DNA of 15,086 nt from JBFHNV01 sp041593595 (GCA_041593595.1 JBFHNV010000146.1:1-15086), one strand, 5' to 3'. Shown: positions 6,300-13,839, counted from the stretch's first letter. Translations and numbers: made by a program. Notes: a model not told the origin generated them from the letters alone.

Positions 6300-7655
6300 A
6301 TGGAAGGCATGAGCGCCGTCGATCTCGCCCGCATGCAGTTCGGGATCAACATCGGCTTCCACATCCTGTTCCCGACCCTGACCATCGCGCTCGCCTGGAT
6401 CCTGGTGTACTTCCGGGTGCAGTACGCCCGCACCGGCGAGCAGCGCTGGTATGCCACCTACCGCCTGTGGACCAAGATCTTCGCGCTGACCTTCGCCATG
6501 GGCGTGGTGTCGGGCATCGTCATGTCGTTCCAGTTCGGCACCAACTGGCCCGGCTTCATGAACACCGTGGGCAACATCGCAGGTCCGCTGCTGGCCTACG
6601 AGGTGCTCACCGCCTTCTTCCTGGAGGCCACCTTCCTGGGCATCATGCTGTTCGGCATGGATCGCGTGCCCGGGTGGATGCATATCATGGCCACGGTGCT
6701 GGTGGCGGTGGGCACCAGCATCTCGGCGTTCTGGATCCTGGCGCTCAACTCCTGGATGCACACGCCCACGGGCCACGTGATGATGGACGGCACCCTCATC
6801 GCGAGCGACTGGTGGCAGGTCATCTTCAACCCGTCGTTCCCCTACCGCTTCACCCACATGATGATCGCCTCCGGCCTCACGGCCGCCTTCGCGGTGGCGG
6901 GCCTGTCCGCCTGGCGGCTGCTGCGCGAGCCCACCGACGCGGGTGCGCGGGCGACGCTGCGCACGGGTGTGCTGATCGCGGCAGTGCTCGCGCCGCTGCA
7001 GATCGTGGTGGGCGACTTCCACGGGCTCAACACGCTGCAGCACCAGCCGGCGAAGATCGCCGCCATCGAGGCCATCTGGGAGAGCGGCGAGGGCAAGCCG
7101 CTGGTCCTGCTGGCGTTACCCAACGAGGCGACGCGCAGCAACGACTACGCCATCCAGATCCCGAAGCTCGCGAGCCTGGTGCTGACCCACGACGCGGACG
7201 GCTACCTGCAGGGCATCGACGCCTTCGCGCCGGACGCACCGCCGGTGGCGCCGGTGTTCTGGGCCTTCCGCATCATGGTGGGCACCGGGGTGGCGATGCT
7301 CGCGCTGTCGTGGCTGGGCGCCTGGCGCACCCGCGGCGGGCGCGCGGCGCCGGTGTGGCTGCTGTGGACCTTCGCGGGCTTCACCTTCGCCGGCTGGGTC
7401 GCGACGCTGGCGGGCTGGATCGTCACCGAGATGGGTCGCCAGCCGTGGCTCGTCACCGGCGTGCTGCGCACCGCCGACGCGGCCGGCACCGTGTCTGGCG
7501 CGGAGCTCGGCGCGAGCCTCACCGGCTACCTGCTCACCTACGGACTCATGCTCATCGCCTACCTGGTGGTGCTCACCCACCTGGCGGGCAAGGGCGCCGA
7601 CGCGGCGCCGCCGGATCCCGTGACCGGGGGCGCGCCCCAGGGAGCGACGGCATGA
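6300..7655 (+). CDS. cydA: Cytochrome bd-type quinol oxidase subunit I (CIO class, short Q loop)
   Basis: A 451-residue integral inner-membrane subunit that oxidises quinol and reduces O2 to water. His21 (GFHILFPTL) is the expected high-spin haem ligand. His186 (RFTHMM) and Met326 (FRIMVG) are the expected haem b558 ligands. Glu101 and Glu109 (AYEVLTAFFLEAT) match the conserved acidic pair, and GRQPW is at 379-383. It is about 70 residues shorter than E. coli CydA, with the loss falling between His186 and Met326 in the quinol-binding Q loop. This places it in the short-loop, cyanide-insensitive (CIO) group. The start at 6300 has AGGAG at 6290-6294 with a 5-nt spacer; the ATG at 6309 is less well placed. 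It overlaps cydB by 4 bp. Confidence 0.96.
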   Translation: MEGMSAVDLARMQFGINIGFHILFPTLTIALAWILVYFRVQYARTGEQRWYATYRLWTKIFALTFAMGVVSGIVMSFQFGTNWPGFMNTVGNIAGPLLAYEVLTAFFLEATFLGIMLFGMDRVPGWMHIMATVLVAVGTSISAFWILALNSWMHTPTGHVMMDGTLIASDWWQVIFNPSFPYRFTHMMIASGLTAAFAVAGLSAWRLLREPTDAGARATLRTGVLIAAVLAPLQIVVGDFHGLNTLQHQPAKIAAIEAIWESGEGKPLVLLALPNEATRSNDYAIQIPKLASLVLTHDADGYLQGIDAFAPDAPPVAPVFWAFRIMVGTGVAMLALSWLGAWRTRGGRAAPVWLLWTFAGFTFAGWVATLAGWIVTEMGRQPWLVTGVLRTADAAGTVSGAELGASLTGYLLTYGLMLIAYLVVLTHLAGKGADAAPPDPVTGGAPQGATA

Positions 7656-8644
7656 GCCTCGATCTCCCGCTGATCTTCACCGTCCTGATGGGCGCGGCGA
7701 TCCTGGCCTACGTGGTGCTGGACGGCTACGACCTGGGCGTGGGCATGCTCATGCCCGCCGCCGATTCCCGCGAGCAGGAGCTCATGGTGGCGTCCATCGG
7801 CCCGTTCTGGGACGCGAACGAGACCTGGCTGGTGCTGGGCGTGGGCCTCCTGCTGGTGGCCTTCCCCGCCGCCCACGGGATCGTGCTGCAGGCGCTGTAC
7901 CTGCCGGTGGCTGCCATGCTCATCGGCCTGATGCTGCGCGGCGTCGCCTTCGAGTTCCGCATGAAGGCGCTGGGCTGGCACCGGGAGCTGTGGAACTGGC
8001 TGTTCTGGCTGGGCTCCTTCCTCGCGTCCCTGGCCCAGGGCTTCATGCTCGCGCGCTACCTGACCGGGTTCGCGCCGGGTTTCGGCTACCTGCTGTTCGC
8101 GCTCGTGGTGGCGGGCAGCGTGTGCGGCGGCTACGTGCTGCTGGGCGCCACCTGGCTGGTGCTCAAGACTGAGGGCGATCTGCAGCGCAAGGCCATAGCC
8201 TGGGGCAAGTGGGGCCTGCTGTGGGTGGCGCTGGGCGTGGCGCTGGTGAGCATCGCCACGCCGCTGGTGAGCGAGACCGTGCGTCACAAGTGGTTCGACT
8301 TTCCCCAGACCCTCGCGCTCATGCTGCTGCCCGCGGCCACGCTCGCGCTGGGCGTGACAGTGTGGCGGTCCCTGGGACGCCTCGCTCGCGGCGAGACCTC
8401 TCCCGAGTGGCTGCCTTTCATGGGGACCGTCGGCATCTTCGTGCTGGCCTTCCTCGGGCTCGCCTACAGCCTGTTCCCCTACGTGGTGATGGACCGCATC
8501 ACCATCTGGGACGCGGCGGCGCATCCGAGCGCGCTCAAGGTGGTCCTGATCGGCGCGGTCATCGTGGTGCCGTTCATCATCGGCTACTCCGTGTTCGCCT
8601 ACCGGGTGTTCGGGGGCAAGGTGCGCGGGGGTCTGTACGAGTAG
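7652..8644 (+). CDS. cydB: Cytochrome bd-type quinol oxidase subunit II
   Basis: A 330-residue membrane subunit, typical in length for CydB of the CIO group. Family marks are VVLDGYDLGVGML near 21-33, PFWDANETWLV near 51-61, and about eight hydrophobic segments including GFGYLLFALVVAGSVCGGYV and the C-terminal FIIGYSVFAYRVF. It pairs with CydA as a structural partner in the inner membrane. The start ATG overlaps the cydA stop as ATGA, a standard coupled arrangement, so the upstream extension of this open frame is rejected. A GGAG at 7641-7644 gives a 7-nt spacer. The next gene begins 9 bp after the stop, which leaves no room for a cydX gene between them. No cydDC assembly transporter is seen in the window. 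Confidence 0.96.
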   Translation: MSLDLPLIFTVLMGAAILAYVVLDGYDLGVGMLMPAADSREQELMVASIGPFWDANETWLVLGVGLLLVAFPAAHGIVLQALYLPVAAMLIGLMLRGVAFEFRMKALGWHRELWNWLFWLGSFLASLAQGFMLARYLTGFAPGFGYLLFALVVAGSVCGGYVLLGATWLVLKTEGDLQRKAIAWGKWGLLWVALGVALVSIATPLVSETVRHKWFDFPQTLALMLLPAATLALGVTVWRSLGRLARGETSPEWLPFMGTVGIFVLAFLGLAYSLFPYVVMDRITIWDAAAHPSALKVVLIGAVIVVPFIIGYSVFAYRVFGGKVRGGLYE

Positions 8645-8653
8645 CCGGCGGCC

Positions 8654-9424
8654 GTGACCGCCCCCGCCTCGCGCGCGCCGCCGGGATCGTCCGCCGCGGG
8701 GATCGTGGGGCTGCTGCGCTCGCTGCTCGTCTACCACCGCCCCGGGCGGCAGCGCCGGCTGCGCCGCTTCTACCGCGACTTCGTCCACCCCGGCGTACTC
8801 TGCTTCGACGTGGGTGCCCACGTGGGCAACCGGGTGCGTGCCTTCGCGGCGCTGGGCGCACGGGTGGTGGCGGTTGAGCCGCACCCCGGGTTCGCCGCCA
8901 TGCTCGAGCGCTGGTACGCGGGACCGCAGGTGACGGTGGTGCAGGCCGCGGTGTCGCGCACGCCGGGGCGGGCGGTGCTGCACGTGAGCAGCCGCACGCC
9001 GACCCTGTGCACCCTGTCGCGGGAGTGGATGGACGAGGTCCGCGCCGATCGCCGCTTCCAGGGCGTGCGCTGGGACCGGCAGGTGGAGGTGCCGGCGGTG
9101 ACCCTGGACGAGCTTGTCGCGCGCCACGGCGAGCCCGCGTTCTGCAAGATCGACGTGGAGGGCCACGAGCCGGACGCCCTTGCGGGTCTGTCCCGGGCGC
9201 TCCCGTGCCTGTCCTTCGAGTACCTGCCCGCATGCCTCCCCCGGGCCCACGCCTGCGTGGCGCGCCTCGAGGCGCTGGCGCACTACGAGTACAACTGGTC
9301 GCCGTCGGAGACCCTGGCGCTGGCCGGGGAGCGCTGGTGTGGCGCCGGCGACGTCCGGCGCATGCTGGATGCGCTGCCTGCGGGCGCGCCCTCCGGCGAT
9401 CTCTACGCGCGGCGTGTCGACTGA
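8654..9424 (+). CDS. FkbM-family SAM-dependent methyltransferase
   Basis: A 256-residue class I methyltransferase of the FkbM type, probably acting on a small hydroxylated or glycan substrate in the cytoplasm. The SAM-binding motif I is CFDVGAHVGNRVRAF at 50-64, the acidic end of strand 2 is VVAVEPHP at 71-78 (Glu75), and the FkbM hallmark FCKIDVEGHEPDAL lies at 163-176. The first 30 residues are rich in Ala, Pro and Arg and may not all be translated; the GTG at 8654 is the earliest sensible start and has no clear ribosome site. It lies 9 bp after cydB, so it is probably read through from the cyd promoter, although nothing links it to the oxidase functionally. The acceptor is unknown. Confidence 0.82.
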   Translation: MTAPASRAPPGSSAAGIVGLLRSLLVYHRPGRQRRLRRFYRDFVHPGVLCFDVGAHVGNRVRAFAALGARVVAVEPHPGFAAMLERWYAGPQVTVVQAAVSRTPGRAVLHVSSRTPTLCTLSREWMDEVRADRRFQGVRWDRQVEVPAVTLDELVARHGEPAFCKIDVEGHEPDALAGLSRALPCLSFEYLPACLPRAHACVARLEALAHYEYNWSPSETLALAGERWCGAGDVRRMLDALPAGAPSGDLYARRVD

Positions 9425-9486
9425 CGCGCCGGTCCCGCGCACACTGTGGCGCGCCATCCGGCGGCATGCACCCACGGGAACCCATC

Positions 9487-9888
9487 ATGACCACCAGCAA
9501 CGACCTGCGCGCGAAGGGTCAGGCCATGCGCACCCGGCTCTTCGGCGAGGAATTCGAGCAGCGCATGAACGCGAGCACGTACGCCGACGACCCGGTGATG
9601 CAGAAGTTCCGCGACATCGCGCTGGAGAACGTGTTCGGGGCCCTGTGGACGCGGCCGGGGCTGGATCTGAAGACCCGCACCCTGGTGTGCGTGGTGACCG
9701 ACGCCGCCACCGGCCGCGACGCCGAGCTCGCGCTGCACCTGCGCATGGCGCTGCGACAGGGATGGAGCGAGGACGAGCTCGTGGAGACGCTGCTGCACAT
9801 GTCCGGCTACGTGGGCGTGCCCTTGATCCGCGAGGCCATGCTCACCGCCAGCACGGTGTTCGCCCAGGTGCGCGAGGAGCGCCGTTGA
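9487..9888 (+). CDS. Carboxymuconolactone decarboxylase (CMD) family protein
   Basis: A 133-residue protein of the CMD fold, the length of PcaC-type gamma-carboxymuconolactone decarboxylases. The core is LDLKTRTLVCVVTDAATGRD at about 59-78, followed by Glu80 and His84 in AELALHLRMAL, and HMSGYVGVPLIREAM at 104-118. It has one cysteine (Cys68) in that core and lacks the CxxC of AhpD peroxidase-like members, so a lactone decarboxylase or related catabolic role fits better than an antioxidant one. No other protocatechuate-pathway gene is present. The ATG at 9487 is preferred because MTTSNDLR leads directly into the conserved region; an in-frame ATG at 9466 would add seven residues. It lies 62 bp after the FkbM gene and 62 bp before the MFS gene. 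Confidence 0.82.
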   Translation: MTTSNDLRAKGQAMRTRLFGEEFEQRMNASTYADDPVMQKFRDIALENVFGALWTRPGLDLKTRTLVCVVTDAATGRDAELALHLRMALRQGWSEDELVETLLHMSGYVGVPLIREAMLTASTVFAQVREERR

Positions 9889-9899
9889 GGATACCGCCC

Positions 9900-9950
9900 G
9901 CGGCGTGATGTCCATGGCGCGGCCTGCGGCGTGAACGCCACGGCGCGACC
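9900..9950 (+). repeat. Two imperfect 25-bp direct repeats abutting the MFS start
   Basis: Copies at 9900-9924 and 9926-9950 share GCGGCGTGA, CCA and GGCGCG blocks, with 20 of 25 positions identical. The second copy ends at the base before the GTG of the MFS gene. Each copy holds a start codon next to a TGA, giving mini-ORFs 9908-9934 (MSMARPAA) and 9931-9954 (MNATARP). The first stop overlaps the second GTG, and the second stop overlaps the MFS GTG. Confidence 0.6.
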
Positions 9951-11177
9951 GTGACCCCGGACCCTGCCACGCCCGGGCCGGCGGTCGAGCGGCGCATCCT
10001 GCTGTGGATGTGCGTGCTCATCGCGGTGAACCAGCTCGGCTTCGGCGCCGTGGTGCCGGTGCTGCCCCTGTACGCCCAGTCCTTCGGGGTGTCCGCATCG
10101 GCCATCGGCGCCACGGTGGCGATCTACGGCCTCGGCCGCTTCCTCATCGCCGTGCCCACCGGGCGCCTGGCGGACCGGCTCGGCCGCCGCCCCACCCTGG
10201 CGCTGGGCGGCGCGATCTCGGCGCTGGGCAACTTCTGGTGCGCCGCCGCGGGCAGCTACGCGGAGCTGGTGGCGGCGCGGCTGCTGGCCGGCGCGGGCGC
10301 CGGTGTCGTGCTCACCGCCGGGGTGGTGGTGCTGGCCGACATCTCCACACCGTCACGGCGCGGTCGCACCATGGCCATCTACCAGGGCACCTTCCTGTTC
10401 GCCGTCGGCGTCGGCCCGCTGCCGGGGGGCTGGCTTGCCGCGCACGCCGGCCTCGCGGCGCCCTTCGCCGCCTACGGCGCCGCGGCCCTGGCGGCCGGGC
10501 TGCTCGCCTGGTTCGCGGTGGGCGAGACCCGCGCCGCCGGTGCGGGTACCGGCGGCGCGGCGCTTGCGCCTCCGCGCTTCGCGGCGCAGCTGCGCATCCT
10601 CCTCGCCAAGGTGGGCTTCCGCCTGGTGAGCGCCATCGCGCTGATGAACGCCGTGGCCCGCACCGGGGCGCTGTTCAGCCTCGTGCCCCTGCTGGCCCAC
10701 GATCGCCTGGATCTCTCCACCACGCGCATCGGCCTCGGCCTGGCGCTGGGCAGCGTCACCGGCATCCTCGCCACCTACCCCGCGGGGGCGCTGGCGGATC
10801 GCTACGGGCGCAAGACCGTCATCGTCCCGGCAGCCATCGGCTCGGGCCTGTCCATGGCCCTGTTCTGCATCGCGCCGGACTATGGCTGGTTCCTGGTGGC
10901 CTGCGTGGTGTGGGGCGGCGCCATCGCGGTGGGCGGCGCGGCGCCGGCCGCCTACGCCGCCGACACCGCGCCGGCGGGCATGAACGCGGCCGCCATGAGC
11001 ACGTTCCGCATGCTGGGGGACTTCGGCTACGTGGTCGGACCGGTGGCGCTGGGGGCGCTCGCGGACGCCCAGGGCGCCGAGGCGGCCCTGTGGGTGGCGG
11101 CCGGCGGACTCATCGCCAGCGGGCTCGCGTTCGCGCGCTATGCACCGGAGACGTACCGCGCGGGAGCCGGGGCCTGA
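9951..11177 (+). CDS. Major facilitator superfamily (MFS) transporter
   Basis: A 408-residue inner-membrane transporter with about twelve hydrophobic helices in two halves. MFS motif A appears twice, as GRLADRLGRRP at 71-81 between helices 2 and 3 and as GALADRYGRKT at 279-289 between helices 8 and 9. An Ala/Gly-rich cytoplasmic loop at about 192-212 separates the halves. RLLAGAGAGVVLTAG (110-124) resembles motif B. Overall it looks like the 12-helix drug:H+ antiporter/sugar-efflux branch, but the substrate cannot be assigned. The start is the GTG at 9951, with no Shine-Dalgarno and a repeat array directly before it. The neighbouring CMD gene suggests, but does not prove, a role in moving an organic acid. 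It is convergent with the protease gene. Confidence 0.9.
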   Translation: MTPDPATPGPAVERRILLWMCVLIAVNQLGFGAVVPVLPLYAQSFGVSASAIGATVAIYGLGRFLIAVPTGRLADRLGRRPTLALGGAISALGNFWCAAAGSYAELVAARLLAGAGAGVVLTAGVVVLADISTPSRRGRTMAIYQGTFLFAVGVGPLPGGWLAAHAGLAAPFAAYGAAALAAGLLAWFAVGETRAAGAGTGGAALAPPRFAAQLRILLAKVGFRLVSAIALMNAVARTGALFSLVPLLAHDRLDLSTTRIGLGLALGSVTGILATYPAGALADRYGRKTVIVPAAIGSGLSMALFCIAPDYGWFLVACVVWGGAIAVGGAAPAAYAADTAPAGMNAAAMSTFRMLGDFGYVVGPVALGALADAQGAEAALWVAAGGLIASGLAFARYAPETYRAGAGA

Positions 11178-11211
11178 TCGGGCACGGCCCGTCCCCCGAG
11201 TCAGGCCGCAG

Positions 11212-11231
11212 CGCGGGCGCCGCGGCCCGCG
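11212..11231. terminator. Hairpin between convergent MFS and protease genes
   Basis: CGCGGGC (11212-11218) and GCCCGCG (11225-11231) form a perfect 7-bp stem with a GCCGCG loop in the 57 bp between the two stop codons. There is no T-run on either side, so it may be a weak bidirectional terminator or a Rho-linked pause site rather than a classical intrinsic terminator. Confidence 0.4.
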
Positions 11232-11234
11232 AAC

Positions 11235-12815
11235 TCAGGGGCTGGCCTGCGGCGCCGGCGCCGCGGAGTAGGACGACGGCGTGGAGGCGTGGGTGGTGGT
11301 GTCGCCCGCCGGTGCCGGCCGCTCCGCGACCCGCGACTCCGGAACCTCCGTGGCGTCTGTCTCCACCGCCAGGCTGAATGCCGGCGTGACCTTGAAGAAG
11401 GCCGTCTGCAGATGCTCCAGCGCCGCGCTGCGATCCGTGGGATCCGTGCGCGCGAACAGCGCGATCTCCAGCAGCAGCGGGTGGCCCTCCAGGTGCGCGT
11501 TGGCCGCAGCCTCCTCCACGTCCTGGGGCGTGGTGACGGCGCGGTAGCTGCCGTCCACCACCACGCCGGTGATGGTCTTCACGTCCAGCAGGTGCGGAAA
11601 CACCATGCCGCGGCCCATGAGCAGCGTCTTCTGGGAGCTGGCGATGCGCGCCTTGTGGGCAGGTCCGAGGCTCTGCACCTGGGTGATCACGGGCGTGTCG
11701 AAGCGTCCCCGCTCGTCGTCGTGCTCGCTCCAGGTCTCCAGCGTCAGGCCCAGCAGCCCGTCGTAGGGCTCGGGCACCGGTGCCGCGTCCGGCTGCCAGC
11801 CCTCGCCTAGGGCGAGCTCCACGGCGGTCACCTCGCCGTCGCGCACCAGGTGGAAGGTGACCGTGTCGCCCGCCTTGTAGCTCTCGATCACGCGCCGCGC
11901 GTGCTCCACGTCGCGCAAATCGTGGCCGTCGATGCGGAACACCGCGTCGTGGGCGTGAAGGTGCGACGCCGCGGGACCCTTCTTCGGGTCGGCAGTGAGG
12001 ATGACCGCGGCGCGCCCGTCCGGGACCTTGAAGATGGCCGCCTCGTCGGGCGTCAGCGTGCTGATGATGTCGTTGATGCCCGCGTCGCCCCAGCTGGGCG
12101 GCCCACGGTGCAGCTCCCGGGCGAGGTTCTTCGCGAGGTTGATGGGCAGCGCGTAGCTGATCCCGACGTTGCCGCCGCCGCCGTTCGCGGCCATGGCGGT
12201 GTTCAGGCCGATCACCTCGCCGTCTCTGTTGAACAGCGCGCCGCCGGAGTTGCCCGGATTGATGGCCGCGTCGGTCTGCAGGTGCGGCGTCGTGCCGCTC
12301 ACGTAGCGCTCGGTGTGGGAGATGATGCCGCGGGTGATGGTGTCGGGGTTGCGACCCAGCGGGTTGCCGACAGCGTAGGTCTCGTCACCCGGTGTGAGCG
12401 CGAGAGAATCGCCCAGCCGTGCCTCGCGCATGCCCTCGCAGTGCTTCATGCGCAGGATCGCGAAGTCCGATCGCGGCGTGGCATTGACCACCGTCGCGGG
12501 AATGCCGGTGGCCTGCTTCCAGCCGTGGGGATACACCTCGATGAGGGCCGCGCCCTCGATGACGTGCTGGTTGGTCCACACCTCGCAGTCCGGCAGCGAC
12601 ACCAGGAAGCCGGACCCGGATCCGGACTTCCACACCGAGTCGCCGACACCGTCGATGCTCACGTGGGAGATGGTGCGTACCGACACGGACACGGCCAGCA
12701 TGGCGTCGGTGTCCACGCGATTGCTGCGTTCGTGCACCTGGATGCCCAGCGGCACCGCCACGGCCAGGAGTGAGATGACACCCGTGCGCCAAAGGAGTGT
12801 GCTTCTATTTGCCAT
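11235..12815 (-). CDS. Secreted trypsin-like serine protease with PDZ domains (DegP/HtrA-like)
   Basis: A 526-residue protease with an N-terminal hydrophobic segment (LLWRTGVISLLAVAVPLGI, 7-25) that serves as a signal peptide or membrane anchor, so it acts in the periplasm. The catalytic triad is His84 (TNQHVIEG), Asp117 (SDFAIL) and Ser190 (NPGNSGGALFN). A PDZ domain covers about 266-337 (AAVILTADPKKGPAA, VFRIDG). The segment 355-470 resembles a second, divergent PDZ, with TPVITQVQSLGPAHKA and TPQDVEEA. The tail from about 485 is rich in Pro, Ala, Ser and Thr. It probably degrades or refolds damaged envelope proteins. I chose the ATG at 12815 (MANRST) with GGAA before it; the frame opens 12 codons earlier but those precede the signal. 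Cys77 and Cys126 lie in the protease domain, a possible disulfide pair. Confidence 0.9.
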   Translation of the reverse strand: MANRSTLLWRTGVISLLAVAVPLGIQVHERSNRVDTDAMLAVSVSVRTISHVSIDGVGDSVWKSGSGSGFLVSLPDCEVWTNQHVIEGAALIEVYPHGWKQATGIPATVVNATPRSDFAILRMKHCEGMREARLGDSLALTPGDETYAVGNPLGRNPDTITRGIISHTERYVSGTTPHLQTDAAINPGNSGGALFNRDGEVIGLNTAMAANGGGGNVGISYALPINLAKNLARELHRGPPSWGDAGINDIISTLTPDEAAIFKVPDGRAAVILTADPKKGPAASHLHAHDAVFRIDGHDLRDVEHARRVIESYKAGDTVTFHLVRDGEVTAVELALGEGWQPDAAPVPEPYDGLLGLTLETWSEHDDERGRFDTPVITQVQSLGPAHKARIASSQKTLLMGRGMVFPHLLDVKTITGVVVDGSYRAVTTPQDVEEAAANAHLEGHPLLLEIALFARTDPTDRSAALEHLQTAFFKVTPAFSLAVETDATEVPESRVAERPAPAGDTTTHASTPSSYSAAPAPQASP

Positions 12816-12835
12816 GGTTCCGTCACCCGTGTGTG

Positions 12836-12850
12836 TGTGGTTGCACCACA
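12836..12850. promoter_or_regulatory. Short dyad next to a GT repeat upstream of the protease
   Basis: TGTGGT (12836-12841) and ACCACA (12845-12850) form a 6-bp inverted repeat around TGC, 21 bp before the protease ATG. It adjoins a run of about five GT units at 12829-12838. It could be an operator or a leader hairpin; the support is the symmetry alone. Confidence 0.25.
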
Positions 12851-13030
12851 TCGCACGCCGCTGTCATTCCGTTCCCTGGTGCTCGCCCGATGTGCTGGTG
12901 ATCTCCTCTTCCCCGGTTCGAACGCTCGTTGGTGGTAACGGCCAGTCGGGCCGTCTGCTTGAGCGGATGCAAGCCGCATGCCAGGAACGGCGTGCCGGCC
13001 GTGGGTCGGTCCCTGCAGGCCGCCGGACCC

Positions 13031-13140
13031 GCCGATCTGCGGGGCAGTTCACGGTCGCACACCGCCGCAGCACGCCCTCAGCATGGGACGTTGCCAACCC
13101 GTTCACGGTGCCATCGCGCACCGGAAAGCGCCGATCTGCG
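13031..13140. repeat. Pair of interspersed direct repeats
   Basis: CGCCGATCTGCG occurs at 13031-13042 and 13129-13140, and GTTCACGGT at 13048-13056 and 13101-13109, giving the order A-B-B-A with all copies in direct orientation. They lie in the gene-poor region, and the last copy runs into the nested palindrome. They may be binding sites or the trace of an old duplication. Confidence 0.4.
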
Positions 13141-13183
13141 CCCAGGAGTGCAAAAAAGCACGGGTTTTTGACGCTCCTGGGCG
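13139..13183. promoter_or_regulatory. Nested palindromic element upstream of the SPW gene
   Basis: An outer perfect 10-bp inverted repeat (CGCCCAGGAG 13139-13148, CTCCTGGGCG 13174-13183) encloses an inner one (CAAAAA 13151-13156, TTTTTG 13165-13170). An alternative small stem GTGC-AAAAAA-GCAC (13148-13161) is followed by a T-run at 13165-13169. The two folds exclude each other. It could be an attenuator, a bidirectional terminator shielding the divergent genes, or a protein-binding site. TTGACG at 13168-13173 is a good -35 match, but no -10 follows at a proper distance. Confidence 0.5.
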
Positions 13184-13348
13184 ACAGGTGCCGGGCGATC
13201 CGGGGTCCTGGGCCGCCGCGTCTTGAATTTTCCGGGGCCGCCCCCACCATCGCGCTCGTCTGCCGGGGCGCTCCGCCGGCGCCTGCGGGCCCACGGTCCG
13301 CCCCGTTACCTCATTCGTGGTTCGTCGCTTTCTGACGAGGAGGACGCA

Positions 13349-13720
13349 ATGACCATGAAGAACCTGACCCGGACCTTCGAGACCCGCTGGCGGGACGCCG
13401 CCAACCTGCTCCTCGGCCTGTGGCTCCTGGCGTCACCCTGGGCCCTCTCGTACGGGAACGTGGACTTCGCCACCTGGAACGCGTGGGCCCTGGGCGCCGT
13501 GATCGCCATGTCGGCCATCGCGGCGCTGGTGGAGTTCCACGAGTGGGAGGAGTGGGTGAGCGCTGCCTTCGGCCTGTGGCTGGCCGTCTCGCCCTGGGTC
13601 CTCGGCTACACCGCCACGGTCCCGGCCCTTTGGAACCACGTGGTGGTGGGGCTTGCCGTCGCCGGCATGGCCGGCTGGTCGCTCTGGAGCACGCACCAGA
13701 GTCCCCGCCAGCACGCCTGA
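13349..13720 (+). CDS. SPW-repeat membrane protein
   Basis: A 123-residue inner-membrane protein with two copies of the SPW repeat: LLLGLWLLASPWALSYG at 20-36 and AAFGLWLAVSPWVLGYT at 72-88. Each is followed by another hydrophobic helix (ALGAVIAMSAIAALVEF and VVVGLAVAGMAGWSLW), giving about four membrane segments. HEWEEW between the halves is acidic and aromatic. SPW proteins are widespread and have no established function that I know of. The start is well supported: GAGGAGG at 13337-13343 is 5 nt before the ATG at 13349; a second ATG two codons later is less well placed. It appears to be a single-gene transcript, ending in a clear terminator downstream. Confidence 0.9.
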   Translation: MTMKNLTRTFETRWRDAANLLLGLWLLASPWALSYGNVDFATWNAWALGAVIAMSAIAALVEFHEWEEWVSAAFGLWLAVSPWVLGYTATVPALWNHVVVGLAVAGMAGWSLWSTHQSPRQHA

Positions 13721-13792
13721 GGCGGCCGGCACCGCGCAGGCGGCGCCGACACGACAATTCGAGCACGACACGAGGCCGGCTCCACCGGCAGC

Positions 13793-13818
13793 AGGGGCGG
13801 ACATCCGCCCCTTTCTTC
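13793..13818 (+). terminator. Intrinsic terminator after the SPW gene
   Basis: AGGGGCGG (13793-13800) pairs perfectly with CCGCCCCT (13805-13812) around an ACAT loop and is followed by TTTCTTC. This is an 8-bp GC-rich stem with a T-rich tail, 72 bp after the SPW stop and before the start of the next gene. Confidence 0.85.
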
Positions 13819-13839
13819 GTGCGGCACGCGTGCGCGTGC

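Larger units (their letters stand above)
12816..13348. other. Gene-poor intergenic region with repeats and palindromes
   Basis: This is the only gap above 300 bp. It separates two divergent genes, so it should hold promoters for both. Open frames exist on both strands (for example 12864-13250 minus), but they look arginine- and proline-rich, resemble no family and have no good ribosome site. Features seen are a small dyad near the protease start, direct repeats at 13031-13140 and a nested palindrome at 13139-13183. It also has more A/T runs than the rest of the window. Confidence 0.6.

Noticed and set aside
6467..7651. Upstream extension of the cydB frame through cydA
   Set aside because: It is an out-of-frame reading of cydA; CydB homology begins at the ATG at 7652.
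7559..9475. 638-codon open frame on the minus strand opposite cydB and fkbM
   Set aside because: Histidine/arginine/glutamine-rich shadow composition, and overlap with two recognised plus-strand families.
12910..12935. GGTTCGAAC, resembling a tRNA T-loop
   Set aside because: The flanking bases do not pair as a T-stem on either strand, and no anticodon or acceptor stem is seen around it.
13168..13196. TTGACG as the -35 of a promoter for the SPW gene
   Set aside because: No acceptable -10 lies 15-19 bp downstream, and the hexamer overlaps the right arms of the nested palindrome.
12864..13250. 128-codon open frame on the minus strand in the intergenic region
   Set aside because: Arg/Pro-rich with no family resemblance or ribosome site, and it runs through the nested palindrome.
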